Source of the DNA: Mucilaginibacter robiniae
Lineage (GTDB): Bacteria > Bacteroidota > Bacteroidia > Sphingobacteriales > Sphingobacteriaceae
Assembly: GCF_012849215.1 (NCBI RefSeq)
Contig: NZ_CP051682.1
Span: forward strand, 4,464,001-4,528,000
Length of the DNA: 64,000 nt
Direction: 5' to 3'
Below are positions 26,399-34,940 of this stretch, in pieces. The notes under the pieces were generated by a model, which worked only from the letters and a program-made list of their open reading frames with translations, had not been told where the DNA came from and made no database searches. The position numbers and the translations under genes are program-made. The number at the start of each line of letters is the position of its first letter. The first letter of the stretch is position 1.

Positions 26399-26409
26399 TT
26401 ATAATTGGT
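26399..26409 (-). promoter_or_regulatory. Shared motif ACCAATTATAA before the isomerase gene
   Basis: It is read on the minus strand 17 bases before the isomerase ATG, inside the expected leader downstream of the -7 candidate at 26441-26448. It matches 11 of 11 bases with the copies at 23033 and 26781. Confidence 0.4.
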
Positions 26410-26440
26410 AATAGCTCGAAAGTAAACAAGCTGTATTTTT

Positions 26441-26448
26441 CAAAGCTA
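26441..26448 (-). promoter_or_regulatory. Candidate -7 box TAGCTTTG for the sugar operon
   Basis: On the minus strand this matches the Bacteroidota TAnnTTTG box. It lies about 60 bases before the isomerase start. No clear upstream TTG box is visible. Confidence 0.4.
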
Positions 26449-26780
26449 TAGGTTAACATTGAGTATTTATAATAATGGTTTTTCATGATATTGTACGATA
26501 TTACCATTGATTGTGTGAGATAGTGTACTCCTTATCTTGTATTTTACTGTAATTGGCTTCAGTTTTTAATAGTAAATATAGTAATAACTGTACAGGGTCT
26601 CAGAATCTTAAAGTGGCTTACACGCTAGTTCATTTTCAATATTATTAGTATAACTATACATAAGATAGTGCAATACTCGTGAGGTTTACTGCTGTACTTG
26701 ATATAATATATAAGCTGCAAACAGCAAAGCTTAAAACATGGGAATGTTTTGTTAATTAAAAAACTTGTTTACATTGCATT

Positions 26781-26791
26781 ACCAATTATAA
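26781..26791 (+). promoter_or_regulatory. Shared motif ACCAATTATAA before the ECF sigma gene
   Basis: The motif ends 6 bases before the ATG of the sigma gene and is an exact inverted copy of the one before the isomerase gene. It is too close to the ATG for a -35 element, so a leader or operator role is more likely. Confidence 0.4.
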
Positions 26792-26797
26792 CCGGCT

Positions 26798-27367
26798 ATG
26801 CACCAGCCAGAATCTGATTTAAATTCAATTGTGAGTTGTATTGCTTTGCACAATGATGAACAAGCGTATCGGCGCTTGTTTGATCTGCTTTATAACAGAT
26901 TAAAGTGTTTTGCTGCTTCTATTCTTAAATCAAATGAATTGGCTGAAGAAGTAGCGTGCGATACCATGTTTACTTTATGGTGCAATCGTGCGCAACTGCC
27001 TGGTATAGCTAACATTAAAGTTTATGCTTATGTAATTGCTAAAAACAAAGCACTCAATTTACTAAAGAGAGATGCCAGAAGTTTTATAAACTATGTAGAT
27101 GAAATGGATGTCAACATCTCTTTCCATGACCTTACCCCAGAGCAGATTTTAATTACAGAGGAGTTAAAGCGAAATATTGAACAGGTAGTGAATGCGCTAC
27201 CGCCCAAATGCAAACTGATTTTCCGGTTTATTAAAGAAGATGGATTAAGCTACAAAGAAGTAGCCGAACTGTTGGATATATCTGTGAAAACCGTTGATGC
27301 ACAATTAGTAACTGCTATTAAAAGGATTGGTGCCGTTGTGAAGCGAGAGTATAATCTTACTCGTTAA
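26798..27367 (+). CDS. ECF RNA polymerase sigma factor of the SusC/D locus
   Basis: The 189-residue ECF sigma factor has region 2 at about residues 22-90 (FDLLYNRLKCFAASILKSNELAEEVACDTMFTLW) and region 4 at about 125-180 (LPPKCKLIFRFIKEDGLSYKEVAELLDISVKTVDAQL). It is followed by FecR and a SusC with a signalling domain. It should therefore direct transcription of the SusC/D genes when FecR releases or activates it. The FecR gene begins 111 bases downstream. The promoter sequence it reads cannot be identified from one locus. Confidence 0.92.
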   Translation: MHQPESDLNSIVSCIALHNDEQAYRRLFDLLYNRLKCFAASILKSNELAEEVACDTMFTLWCNRAQLPGIANIKVYAYVIAKNKALNLLKRDARSFINYVDEMDVNISFHDLTPEQILITEELKRNIEQVVNALPPKCKLIFRFIKEDGLSYKEVAELLDISVKTVDAQLVTAIKRIGAVVKREYNLTR

Positions 27368-27478
27368 ACTTTCTTGAAAATTTTCATTTTTCTTATAGGG
27401 AGTATTCTATTACTAGTTGTCCTGTAATATAAGAACCCAATTATAACCTGAGCTTACCGGCTCTACTTTTAATATTAC

Positions 27479-28519
27479 ATGTCTGAAAACAGGATATTAG
27501 AATTGCTTGCCCGTAAAATGGCTGGTGAAGCAACTATAACTGAATTAAGTGAATTAGAAAATTTACTTAAGCAGTATCCTGATGGGCTGTATTATGAAGA
27601 GCTTATCAGGCAGCTTTGGATGAACAAGTCAGCAAAAGATGATACAGATGCAGCTTATTTGTTGCATACGCTGAAACATCCGGAGATTATGCAATCCGAT
27701 CCCACAAAGCATGCTGGCTGGAGCAGGCAGAAAATGCTGGTGTCGGCTTTGCTCATGCTGGCTATTATAGTTGTAAGTGTAATCTATATTTATCAAAGCA
27801 ACAGTACAGCCAGCGGTACCACCGAAATTTTTGCAGATAAAGGCATACATAAAAAGGTGGTTTTGCCCGATGGTACACGAGTATGGTTGAACTGTAACAG
27901 TAAAATTAATTTCAGTAATCAGCTAAATACGGATGCCGTAAGGCGGGTGCAACTGGTAGGTGAAGCTTACTTTGATGTTACTAAAAACAAGCACCGACCC
28001 TTTGTAATCACCACCAAAAAATTTTCAGTTCAGGTGTTAGGAACTGCTTTTAATATTAAAGCCTACCCTGATGATGCGGTTAGTGAAGCTGCACTTATCA
28101 GAGGATCGATAGAGTTAACCACATCCGGCTCTCAGCAGCAAAAAATATTATTGAAACCAAACGAGAAACTTACCCTTGCGGATAACTCGCCCGAATCAAG
28201 TGCTCATGTACACGGTAGTAAAACCATGAGACTGGCTATTCAAAGTATAAAGCCTATTGAAATAAGAAGTAAACAATACATTGAAGAAACCTCATGGATG
28301 GATAATAAACTGGTATTCAAAAATGAATCTTTCGCGCAGCTTAAACCCCGGTTAGAACGCTGGTATAATGTTACGATCAACGTTCAAAACGCAACTGTAA
28401 ATAAATACCATTTCACTGGTATTTTCCAGAGCGAAACAATAGATCAGGCATTGAAAGCCATGCAATTGATAAAACCTTTTAAATATGAATTAAAGTATGA
28501 CGAGATAACTATTAACTAA
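27479..28519 (+). CDS. FecR-family anti-sigma factor
   Basis: This 346-residue protein has a cytoplasmic N-terminal helix bundle (1-80), one membrane span (about 86-105, MLVSALLMLAIIVVSVIYIY) and a periplasmic FecR domain. That domain (about 118-215) opens with IFADKGIHKKVVLPDGTRVWLN. A C-terminal DUF4974 domain follows (about 270-346) with SFAQLKPRLERWYN. It should hold the sigma factor at the membrane and sense the state of SusC through the latter's STN domain. The gene is followed by two hairpins before susC. Confidence 0.93.
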   Translation: MSENRILELLARKMAGEATITELSELENLLKQYPDGLYYEELIRQLWMNKSAKDDTDAAYLLHTLKHPEIMQSDPTKHAGWSRQKMLVSALLMLAIIVVSVIYIYQSNSTASGTTEIFADKGIHKKVVLPDGTRVWLNCNSKINFSNQLNTDAVRRVQLVGEAYFDVTKNKHRPFVITTKKFSVQVLGTAFNIKAYPDDAVSEAALIRGSIELTTSGSQQQKILLKPNEKLTLADNSPESSAHVHGSKTMRLAIQSIKPIEIRSKQYIEETSWMDNKLVFKNESFAQLKPRLERWYNVTINVQNATVNKYHFTGIFQSETIDQALKAMQLIKPFKYELKYDEITIN

Positions 28520-28533
28520 ACCTGCAAAAGTAA

Positions 28534-28560
28534 GCGGGAGATGGTACCAGCATCTCCCGC
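28534..28560 (+). terminator. Strong hairpin between the FecR and SusC genes
   Basis: A perfect 10-bp GC-rich stem GCGGGAGATG/CATCTCCCGC (28534-28543, 28551-28560) with a 7-base loop lies 14 bases after the FecR stop. It is followed by CGAAAAATC rather than a T-run, so it may slow or process the transcript rather than end it. Confidence 0.5.
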
Positions 28561-28585
28561 CGAAAAATCTGCAAACTTCTTGGCC

Positions 28586-28599
28586 GGGGCATATGCCCC
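28586..28599 (+). promoter_or_regulatory. 14-bp perfect palindrome before susC
   Basis: GGGGCATATGCCCC is a perfect palindrome about 39 bases before the susC ATG. It could be an operator site or a tight RNA stem in the leader. Confidence 0.4.
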
Positions 28600-28637
28600 T
28601 AATTAACAGATTGTTTAAAATTTAAACCTTTAAAGCT

Positions 28638-31600
28638 ATGAAAAAAAATATACTTCATAGTAATTGTTTGTGTATTTCTAAATACCGAAAGTTTCTCTTG
28701 ATGTTGAAATGTGTTTTTTCCCTTACTTTGCTCTTTTGTATTCGTGTATCAGCGGCATCTTACTCGCAGAATGTACGTGTAACGCTCGATGTTGATAAGA
28801 TGGTTCTTAAACAGGTCTTCAACCTTTTGGAAAAAAAGAACAAGGTTAGGCTGTTATACAGTGAAGAAAACCTTTCCGGAAATACAATGGTGACGCTGCA
28901 TGCAAAAGAGATGCTGCTAACCGATGTGTTGAAAGAAATTTTAAAAGGTACTGCACTGCAAAGTCGTGTACTTGACAATGGCTTGGTAGTTATAACGCCG
29001 GGTACAACAACTCTGGCCGATTCAAGGGTAAAAGGTAAAGTTACCAGCGATACAGGGGAGCCGTTGCCGGGTGTTTCTGTTAGAGTGGAAGGTACAAATT
29101 CGGGTACGGTTACCGATGTAAACGGTGATTATCAGCTTAACGTACAAACTGGAGCTCGGTTAACTTTCTCTTTTATAGGTTACATTAGCCAAACAGTTGA
29201 TGTTTCCGGTACCGCTGAAGCTCAAACCATCAATATTACTTTAAAAATGAATGTTGGCGGTAAGCAGTTGAACGATATTGTGGTAGTAGGTTATGGTACA
29301 CAAAGTAAAAGGGCTGTAACCGGCTCTATTGCTTCTGTGAAATACGACAACTTTAAAGACAGAACCAACACCAACGTGCTGCAATCATTGGCCGGAGAAC
29401 TTCCGGGCGTAAGCATCACGCAATCGCAAGGAGCGCCGGGGCAATCGCCTTCCATTCGCATTCGGGGTGTGAGCTCTATTACTGCCGGTACCAACCCACT
29501 TTATGTAGTTGATGGGGTGGCTTTGGAAAATTTCAACCTCAACAACATCAATCCGCAGGATATTGAATCAGTAGATGTGCTGAAAGATGCCTCCTCAACA
29601 GCAATTTATGGCTCGCGAGGCGCCAATGGGGTGGTTATTGTTACAACCAAAATAGGTAAACCTGGGCAAACTAATGTAAATGCTACCATTGAATACGGTA
29701 CACAGGATGTAAGGCGCCGAATAAAAATGATGGATGCACAGCAGTTTGTACAATACTATATAGATGCGCATAATAATGCCTGGGCTGCATCGGGCAGTGG
29801 TCGTTCCGCATCAGATCCGAACAGCGTACGCTCATCAGCCTTCAAAATTCCTGAAGATTTTCTGAACAACCCAGGGCAGTTTGGTAGCGGTACCGATTGG
29901 CAAAGTGTAATGTTCAGGGTAGCTCCGTTGCAAAACGCTCAGCTTTCTGTATCAGGAGGTACCGAAAAAACACAATTTTTATTTTCGGGCGGTTTCCTGA
30001 ACCAGAACGCGGTGCTGGATGCAAACTATTATAAGCGTCTTTCTTTACGGAGCAATATCCGGCACAAAATATCAGACCATTTTACTATTGGTAGTAATAT
30101 CGCTTTTACCGGCATTTTCGACCGTACTGATGGGATAGCCGGTAAAAGTGATGTGGTAAGTTTAGGCGTACAGAGTGATCCCATTTTTCCTGTTTATACC
30201 GAAACAGGTAGCTTGGGCTTTCGTGATCCAAACTCCGTATGGTATCGTTTTCTGCCTTATAGTGATTTAATCGAATGGCATCCGTATTCGTTAACCCGGC
30301 AAATATCTGAGCATAATAAATCTTTTAACACGCTGGCTACCGGATTTCTTGAATATAAAATTATTGACGGCTTAAAAGCACGAACCTCTATTAGCGGTAA
30401 TCTGTACAATAATTCTTTTGATTCTTATGCCAATGCCAATCAGGGATATGGCTATTCGGCCGTTTTGCCGGCAACCGCTAATATCCGGTCTAATTACTCG
30501 CTGAACTGGCTAAGTGAAAATACTTTAACTTACGATAAGCAATGGGGTGCGCATACAATCAACGCGCTGTTGGGTTTCACGACCCAGCATCAGCGCGATG
30601 AGTCAAGTACAACATCCGCATCAAATTTCCCTAATGATTTGGTACATACTTTAAATGCCGGAACGGTAACTTCTGCTACATCATTTGCATCAGAATGGGC
30701 ATTGGTATCGTATTTAGCCAGAATAAACTATAACTATAAAAACAAATACTTCTTAACAGGAACTATCAGGCGTGACGGAAGCTCTCGGTTTGGAGAGGAT
30801 TCTAAATATGGTTATTTCCCATCTGCATCAGCCGGCTGGTTAATTTCTGAAGAGGATTTCATGAAAAACCTGCCTGTAATCAGCAATTTGAAATTACGCA
30901 CCAGCTATGGCGTTGCAGGTAACAACCAAATACCCAACTATGGGCCGGTGAGTTTATTGAATAAAACTAATTATGTAGCAGGCAATACATTAGCCAGCGG
31001 GCTTAACGTAGCTAATATTTCAAACCCCAACCTGCAGTGGGAAAAAACTAACCAGTTCAATATAGGTCTTGATATAGGATTGCTAAAAAACAGATTAAAT
31101 GTAACAGCAGAGTTTTACAACTCAATCACAAAAAACCTGTTGTTAAATGTTCCTATTCCTGATATAACTGGTTTTTCAACACAGCTATCGAACGTTGGTA
31201 AAGTCCGGAACAGAGGGTTTGAGTTCAACTTATCGAGTAAAAATATGGTAGGGCAATTCAAATGGACCACCGACTTTAATCTTTCCTTCAATCGTAACAA
31301 GGTTTTACAACTTGGGCCAGGCAATGCACCTCTGCTATTTACCGATTATGCAGTTCAGGTAAAAACAGAAGTCGGTCAACCAATATCTAACTTTTACGGC
31401 TATGTGTTTGATGGGGTGTACAACAATCAGGCACAGATTAATGCTACGCCGCATATTGCCGGTACAGTACCGGGCGAACCTATTGTACGTGATGTAAACG
31501 GTGATGGAAAAATTGATGCGAACGACCAAACCCGTTTGGGCAATGCACAAGCTAATTTTGCATCGGGTATTACAAATACTTTCACTTACAAAGGCTTTGA

Positions 31601-32084
31601 TTTGGGCTTTCTGGTTCAGGGATCATTTGGCGGACAGATTACTAACCAGCTTACCCGGTACTTAGGTATATGGAACGGCGGACGGAATGCTTATGCAGAT
31701 GTTGCCAACTACTGGCGTTCGGAGAGTAACCCTGGTGATGGTATTCATTTCAAGCCCTCCATCAACCCAACAGCTATTGAACAAAGCTTTTCCAGCTACT
31801 GGGTAGAAAGTGCTACCTGGGTAAGATTGAAAAATATCCGCTTTGGCTACACCGTTCCGCAGCGTTGGGTTAAGCACACGCCAGCCAAGAATATACGGGT
31901 TTACGTAAATGCTGAAAACGTACACTTATGGAGCAAGTACAGGAATTTCGATCCGGAAAATACCACTTATCCGCCAACCACGCCAGCATCTACCGGCAAT
32001 CCGTCAGGAGCCTTTTTCGGCGTTGATTACGGATCTTACCCGTTGCCACGCATTATTACCTTCGGAGCAAAAGTTGATTTTTAA
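28638..32084 (+). CDS. SusC/RagA-family TonB-dependent receptor with STN signalling domain
   Basis: The 1148-residue outer-membrane protein has a signal region (1-40) and an STN domain (about 42-120, LKQVFNLLEKKNKVRLLYSEENLSG). A carboxypeptidase-regulatory-like beta sandwich follows (about 130-205, GEPLPGVSVRVEGTNSGTVTD). The TonB plug opens DIVVVGYGTQSKRAVTGSIASV (about 213-330), and a 22-strand-type barrel runs to the C-terminal aromatic end (ITFGAKVDF). The STN domain is the part that talks to FecR. With the SusD lipoprotein 19 bases downstream it takes up an oligosaccharide or glycoside across the outer membrane. The substrate is not readable from sequence. Confidence 0.96.
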   Translation: MKKNILHSNCLCISKYRKFLLMLKCVFSLTLLFCIRVSAASYSQNVRVTLDVDKMVLKQVFNLLEKKNKVRLLYSEENLSGNTMVTLHAKEMLLTDVLKEILKGTALQSRVLDNGLVVITPGTTTLADSRVKGKVTSDTGEPLPGVSVRVEGTNSGTVTDVNGDYQLNVQTGARLTFSFIGYISQTVDVSGTAEAQTINITLKMNVGGKQLNDIVVVGYGTQSKRAVTGSIASVKYDNFKDRTNTNVLQSLAGELPGVSITQSQGAPGQSPSIRIRGVSSITAGTNPLYVVDGVALENFNLNNINPQDIESVDVLKDASSTAIYGSRGANGVVIVTTKIGKPGQTNVNATIEYGTQDVRRRIKMMDAQQFVQYYIDAHNNAWAASGSGRSASDPNSVRSSAFKIPEDFLNNPGQFGSGTDWQSVMFRVAPLQNAQLSVSGGTEKTQFLFSGGFLNQNAVLDANYYKRLSLRSNIRHKISDHFTIGSNIAFTGIFDRTDGIAGKSDVVSLGVQSDPIFPVYTETGSLGFRDPNSVWYRFLPYSDLIEWHPYSLTRQISEHNKSFNTLATGFLEYKIIDGLKARTSISGNLYNNSFDSYANANQGYGYSAVLPATANIRSNYSLNWLSENTLTYDKQWGAHTINALLGFTTQHQRDESSTTSASNFPNDLVHTLNAGTVTSATSFASEWALVSYLARINYNYKNKYFLTGTIRRDGSSRFGEDSKYGYFPSASAGWLISEEDFMKNLPVISNLKLRTSYGVAGNNQIPNYGPVSLLNKTNYVAGNTLASGLNVANISNPNLQWEKTNQFNIGLDIGLLKNRLNVTAEFYNSITKNLLLNVPIPDITGFSTQLSNVGKVRNRGFEFNLSSKNMVGQFKWTTDFNLSFNRNKVLQLGPGNAPLLFTDYAVQVKTEVGQPISNFYGYVFDGVYNNQAQINATPHIAGTVPGEPIVRDVNGDGKIDANDQTRLGNAQANFASGITNTFTYKGFDLGFLVQGSFGGQITNQLTRYLGIWNGGRNAYADVANYWRSESNPGDGIHFKPSINPTAIEQSFSSYWVESATWVRLKNIRFGYTVPQRWVKHTPAKNIRVYVNAENVHLWSKYRNFDPENTTYPPTTPASTGNPSGAFFGVDYGSYPLPRIITFGAKVDF

Positions 32085-32103
32085 CACGTTCAAGATTGAC
32101 AAA

Positions 32104-33525
32104 ATGAAAAGTATACAAAGAATTATCACCATTACAGTTATCTGTATTATGGTATGTAGCTGCAAGAAGTCATTTCTTGACTTGGCACCTATTTCAAATG
32201 CTAATGCAAATAATTTTTATAAAACCAGAGCAGATTTTGATGTGGCTATTAACTCCGCTTACGCTACACTCTACACTATTTATGCGCCGGAAGAAGCTGC
32301 TTCTTACACCGAAATTATGTCAGATAATGCTACACTGTATGCGGTAGCCGGTGCACAGGCTGATAAATGGGCCATCAGAGATTATACCATCAGTGCAAGT
32401 AATACTTTGATTTATCAGTACTGGCAGGACTATTATAAGGCTATGTTCACAATTAATAACATCATTGATCAAATACAGGTTGCTGGTCTTGATGCGGCTT
32501 ACACCAACCGGGTGAAAGGTGAAATGATGTTTTTGCGCGGTTTGTATTACTATAACATGGTACAGTTATGGGGCGGCGTTCCACTAGTAACTAAAGTAAT
32601 TTCTGCTACTGATGCTTACACAACCTTACGCTCATCTGAAACCGATGTGTACAACCAGATTGTAACTGATTTGAAGTTTGCCGCAGACAACTTGCCGTTA
32701 GCCAATGCTGTTCCTGCACTTGGGCGAGCTTCAAAAGGAGCAGCCCAAACTGTGTTAGCTGAAGTGTATTTATCTATGGGCAATAAATCGGCTGCAACTA
32801 CACTGTTGATGGAGGTTTATAATAGCGGGCAGTACAGCCTTTTGCCGCAGTATGCTTCATTGTTTGGCGCAAACGTTAAAAACACTAAAGAATCTGTATT
32901 CGAAATACAGAATTTAGGTGGTTCGGCAAGTAACCCTTACAGTTCTTACTGGACGGCCTATGCTCCTGTAACCAATGGGGTAATTACCAAATATGGCGGC
33001 GGCATTAACCAGGTAACGGATGATTTGTATAACGAATACGAAGCAGGCGATCCCCGCCGGGATGTTTCAATCAATACCGGCTATAATGATGCTAAAGGGA
33101 ATTTTGTAGCTATTAAATTCCCAAAGAAATGGGAAGACCGGACAGCACCGGTAAGCGGTACTCAAGAGTTAAGCAACAACAACTTTATGGTGTTACGATA
33201 TGCTGATGTGCTGTTACTTTTAACAGAAGCCACCGGCGATGCTACTTACATGAACCAGGTACGTGCGCGTGCCGGCTTATCTGCATTTGGCACTGCTAAT
33301 TACCCAACTGCTAAATACCCAACAGTAGCTTTAGCTTTAGAACATGAGCGCCGGGTAGAACTAGCTTTGGAGTTTCACCGCTTTTTTGATTTAAAAAGAA
33401 CGGGTAGAGCTTTAACGGTATTGCCTGCAAAAGGCAAAACCGCTACGCAAAATAGATTGGTGTACCCTATACCACAATATGTGATTACACAAAACAGTGC
33501 CATTACCCAAAACCCAGGTTATTAG
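32104..33525 (+). CDS. SusD/RagB-family glycan-binding lipoprotein
   Basis: This 473-residue protein starts with a lipoprotein signal (IITITVICIMVCSC, Cys at residue 20). Typical SusD stretches follow: KKSFLDLAPISNANANNFYKTRADFD, GEMMFLRGLYYYNMVQLWGGVPLV, the TPR-like RASKGAAQTVLAEVYLSMG, and near the end NFMVLRYADVLLLLTEA and HERRVELALEFHRFFDLKRTG. It caps the SusC barrel and binds the glycan. The frame is open upstream to 31909 inside susC, but the ATG at 32104 gives the lipoprotein signal and is clearly right. Confidence 0.95.
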   Translation: MKSIQRIITITVICIMVCSCKKSFLDLAPISNANANNFYKTRADFDVAINSAYATLYTIYAPEEAASYTEIMSDNATLYAVAGAQADKWAIRDYTISASNTLIYQYWQDYYKAMFTINNIIDQIQVAGLDAAYTNRVKGEMMFLRGLYYYNMVQLWGGVPLVTKVISATDAYTTLRSSETDVYNQIVTDLKFAADNLPLANAVPALGRASKGAAQTVLAEVYLSMGNKSAATTLLMEVYNSGQYSLLPQYASLFGANVKNTKESVFEIQNLGGSASNPYSSYWTAYAPVTNGVITKYGGGINQVTDDLYNEYEAGDPRRDVSINTGYNDAKGNFVAIKFPKKWEDRTAPVSGTQELSNNNFMVLRYADVLLLLTEATGDATYMNQVRARAGLSAFGTANYPTAKYPTVALALEHERRVELALEFHRFFDLKRTGRALTVLPAKGKTATQNRLVYPIPQYVITQNSAITQNPGY

Positions 33526-33555
33526 TTTGGTTAATAACCAATATATTCTGTACTG

Positions 33556-34938
33556 ATGCTATCTATGAAAAATTATTTTGCATCTGCTAAACTGATTATA
33601 GCAGCACTGGTATTAAGTTCCGGTGCTGCTTTGGGGCAGGTGCCTGACAGTATATTGGCTTACAGCAAGCTCATCAGGCAGCATATCTATTCAGATTATA
33701 AAGGAATGTTCAGGTCAGCACATGGAGCTTTACATTATCCTTACATCACACCGGGTAGTAACGCGTATGCTAATGATTTGTGGGATTGGGATTCTTGGTT
33801 AAGCAATGTAGCATTACGCCAAATTTTAACTGACCGTGGAAACGATAAAGAACAGAAAGACGCTGTTGCATATGAACAAGGTTGTATCCTTAACTTTCTA
33901 TCCTATACTGGCTTTGATGGCTACATGCCCATCCTGATTTCTCAAAAAAGCAGTGCCGATAAAATGAAGCCGATAAACCTGTATAAAACTAACATGCACA
34001 AGCCGGTAATTGCACAGCATGCTGCGTTTTTAATCAAGCTTAATGGTGGTAATGCAGAATGGCTTCGTGAGCAATTTAGTTTGATGCAGGCGTTTATCAA
34101 TAACTATGAAACTCATCATCGGCATAAACCCACCGGATTATATTACTGGCAAGATGATTTGGCCATCGGGGTAGATAACGATCCCTCCACTTTTTTCAGG
34201 CCAACGGGTAGTTCGGCATCCATTTTTTTGAATTGCCTGATGTATAAAGAGCTTAAAGCAATGGTGTATATAGCTGAATGTCTCAAACTGCCAGAAGTTG
34301 CCAAAGAGTACAATACAGATGCCGAGGATTTAAAGGCTGCGATTCAAAAAAACTGTTGGGATGAAAAAGATGGCTTCTTCTATTCAGTAGATATCAACCT
34401 TCGGCCAGTTACGGAAACGCCTTCAATAATATTTGGTCAAAGTATGATATTGCACAGCGGCTATCCTCGCACTTACGATGGTTTAATACAGCGCATAGGT
34501 GTATGGTCGGGCTTTCTGGCCATGTGGGCAGGCATTGCCACACCAGCTCAAGCTAAAAGGATGGTTGATGAGAATTTCGAGATACCCGCCACCTTTAATG
34601 CAAAATTTGGCATTCGTACTTTATCAAAATTGGAGAAAATGTACAGTGTACGAGCCAGTAATAATCCATCAAACTGGTTAGGTCCAGTCTGGGGAATATC
34701 TAACTATTTAGTTTATCGGGGTTTGGTAAAATATGGTTTTGCAAAACAGGCGCGTGAACTGGTTAACAAAACCATAACGCTGTTTGGTCGTGATTTGCAG
34801 CAAACTGGTGCTTTGCATGAATATTATGAACCCGACAGTGGTCAGCCGATCTTAAACAAAGGCTTTCAGAACTGGAACTATTTAGTTTTAAATATGATAG
34901 ATTGGACAGACGGGCAAACAGTTGTAGAAGAGTTTTAA
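33556..34938 (+). CDS. Secreted GH63/MGH1-like glycoside hydrolase
   Basis: This 460-residue protein has a signal peptide (to about residue 27, ALGQ). The catalytic (alpha/alpha)6 barrel belongs to the GH63/GH37-like clan. Landmarks are NDLWDWDSWLSNVAL near residue 75, TGLYYWQDDLAIGVDNDPST, and the late VWSGFLAMWAGIATPAQAKRMVDENFE and NWLGPVWGISNYLVYRGL. The WDWDS and GPVW motifs are typical of MGH1-type hydrolases and trehalase relatives, which act on alpha-linked glucosides or mannosyl compounds. The exact substrate is unknown. ATG at 33565 is an alternative start. It is in the same operon as susCD. Confidence 0.82.
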   Translation: MLSMKNYFASAKLIIAALVLSSGAALGQVPDSILAYSKLIRQHIYSDYKGMFRSAHGALHYPYITPGSNAYANDLWDWDSWLSNVALRQILTDRGNDKEQKDAVAYEQGCILNFLSYTGFDGYMPILISQKSSADKMKPINLYKTNMHKPVIAQHAAFLIKLNGGNAEWLREQFSLMQAFINNYETHHRHKPTGLYYWQDDLAIGVDNDPSTFFRPTGSSASIFLNCLMYKELKAMVYIAECLKLPEVAKEYNTDAEDLKAAIQKNCWDEKDGFFYSVDINLRPVTETPSIIFGQSMILHSGYPRTYDGLIQRIGVWSGFLAMWAGIATPAQAKRMVDENFEIPATFNAKFGIRTLSKLEKMYSVRASNNPSNWLGPVWGISNYLVYRGLVKYGFAKQARELVNKTITLFGRDLQQTGALHEYYEPDSGQPILNKGFQNWNYLVLNMIDWTDGQTVVEEF

Positions 34939-34940
34939 AC

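Larger units (their letters stand above)
26382..26797. other. Divergent regulatory region between the sugar operon and the SusC/D locus
   Basis: 416 AT-rich bases with no open frame of note. It must hold the promoters of both divergent clusters. TTATAATTGGT at 26399-26409 and its inverted copy ACCAATTATAA at 26781-26791 sit near the two ends, each close to a start codon. No gene for a dedicated repressor or activator of the sugar operon is present on either side. Confidence 0.6.

Noticed and set aside
31909..32103. Long N-terminal extension of the SusD frame inside susC
   Set aside because: The ATG at 32104 gives a proper lipoprotein signal and the usual 19-base spacing. The extension is only the out-of-frame end of susC.
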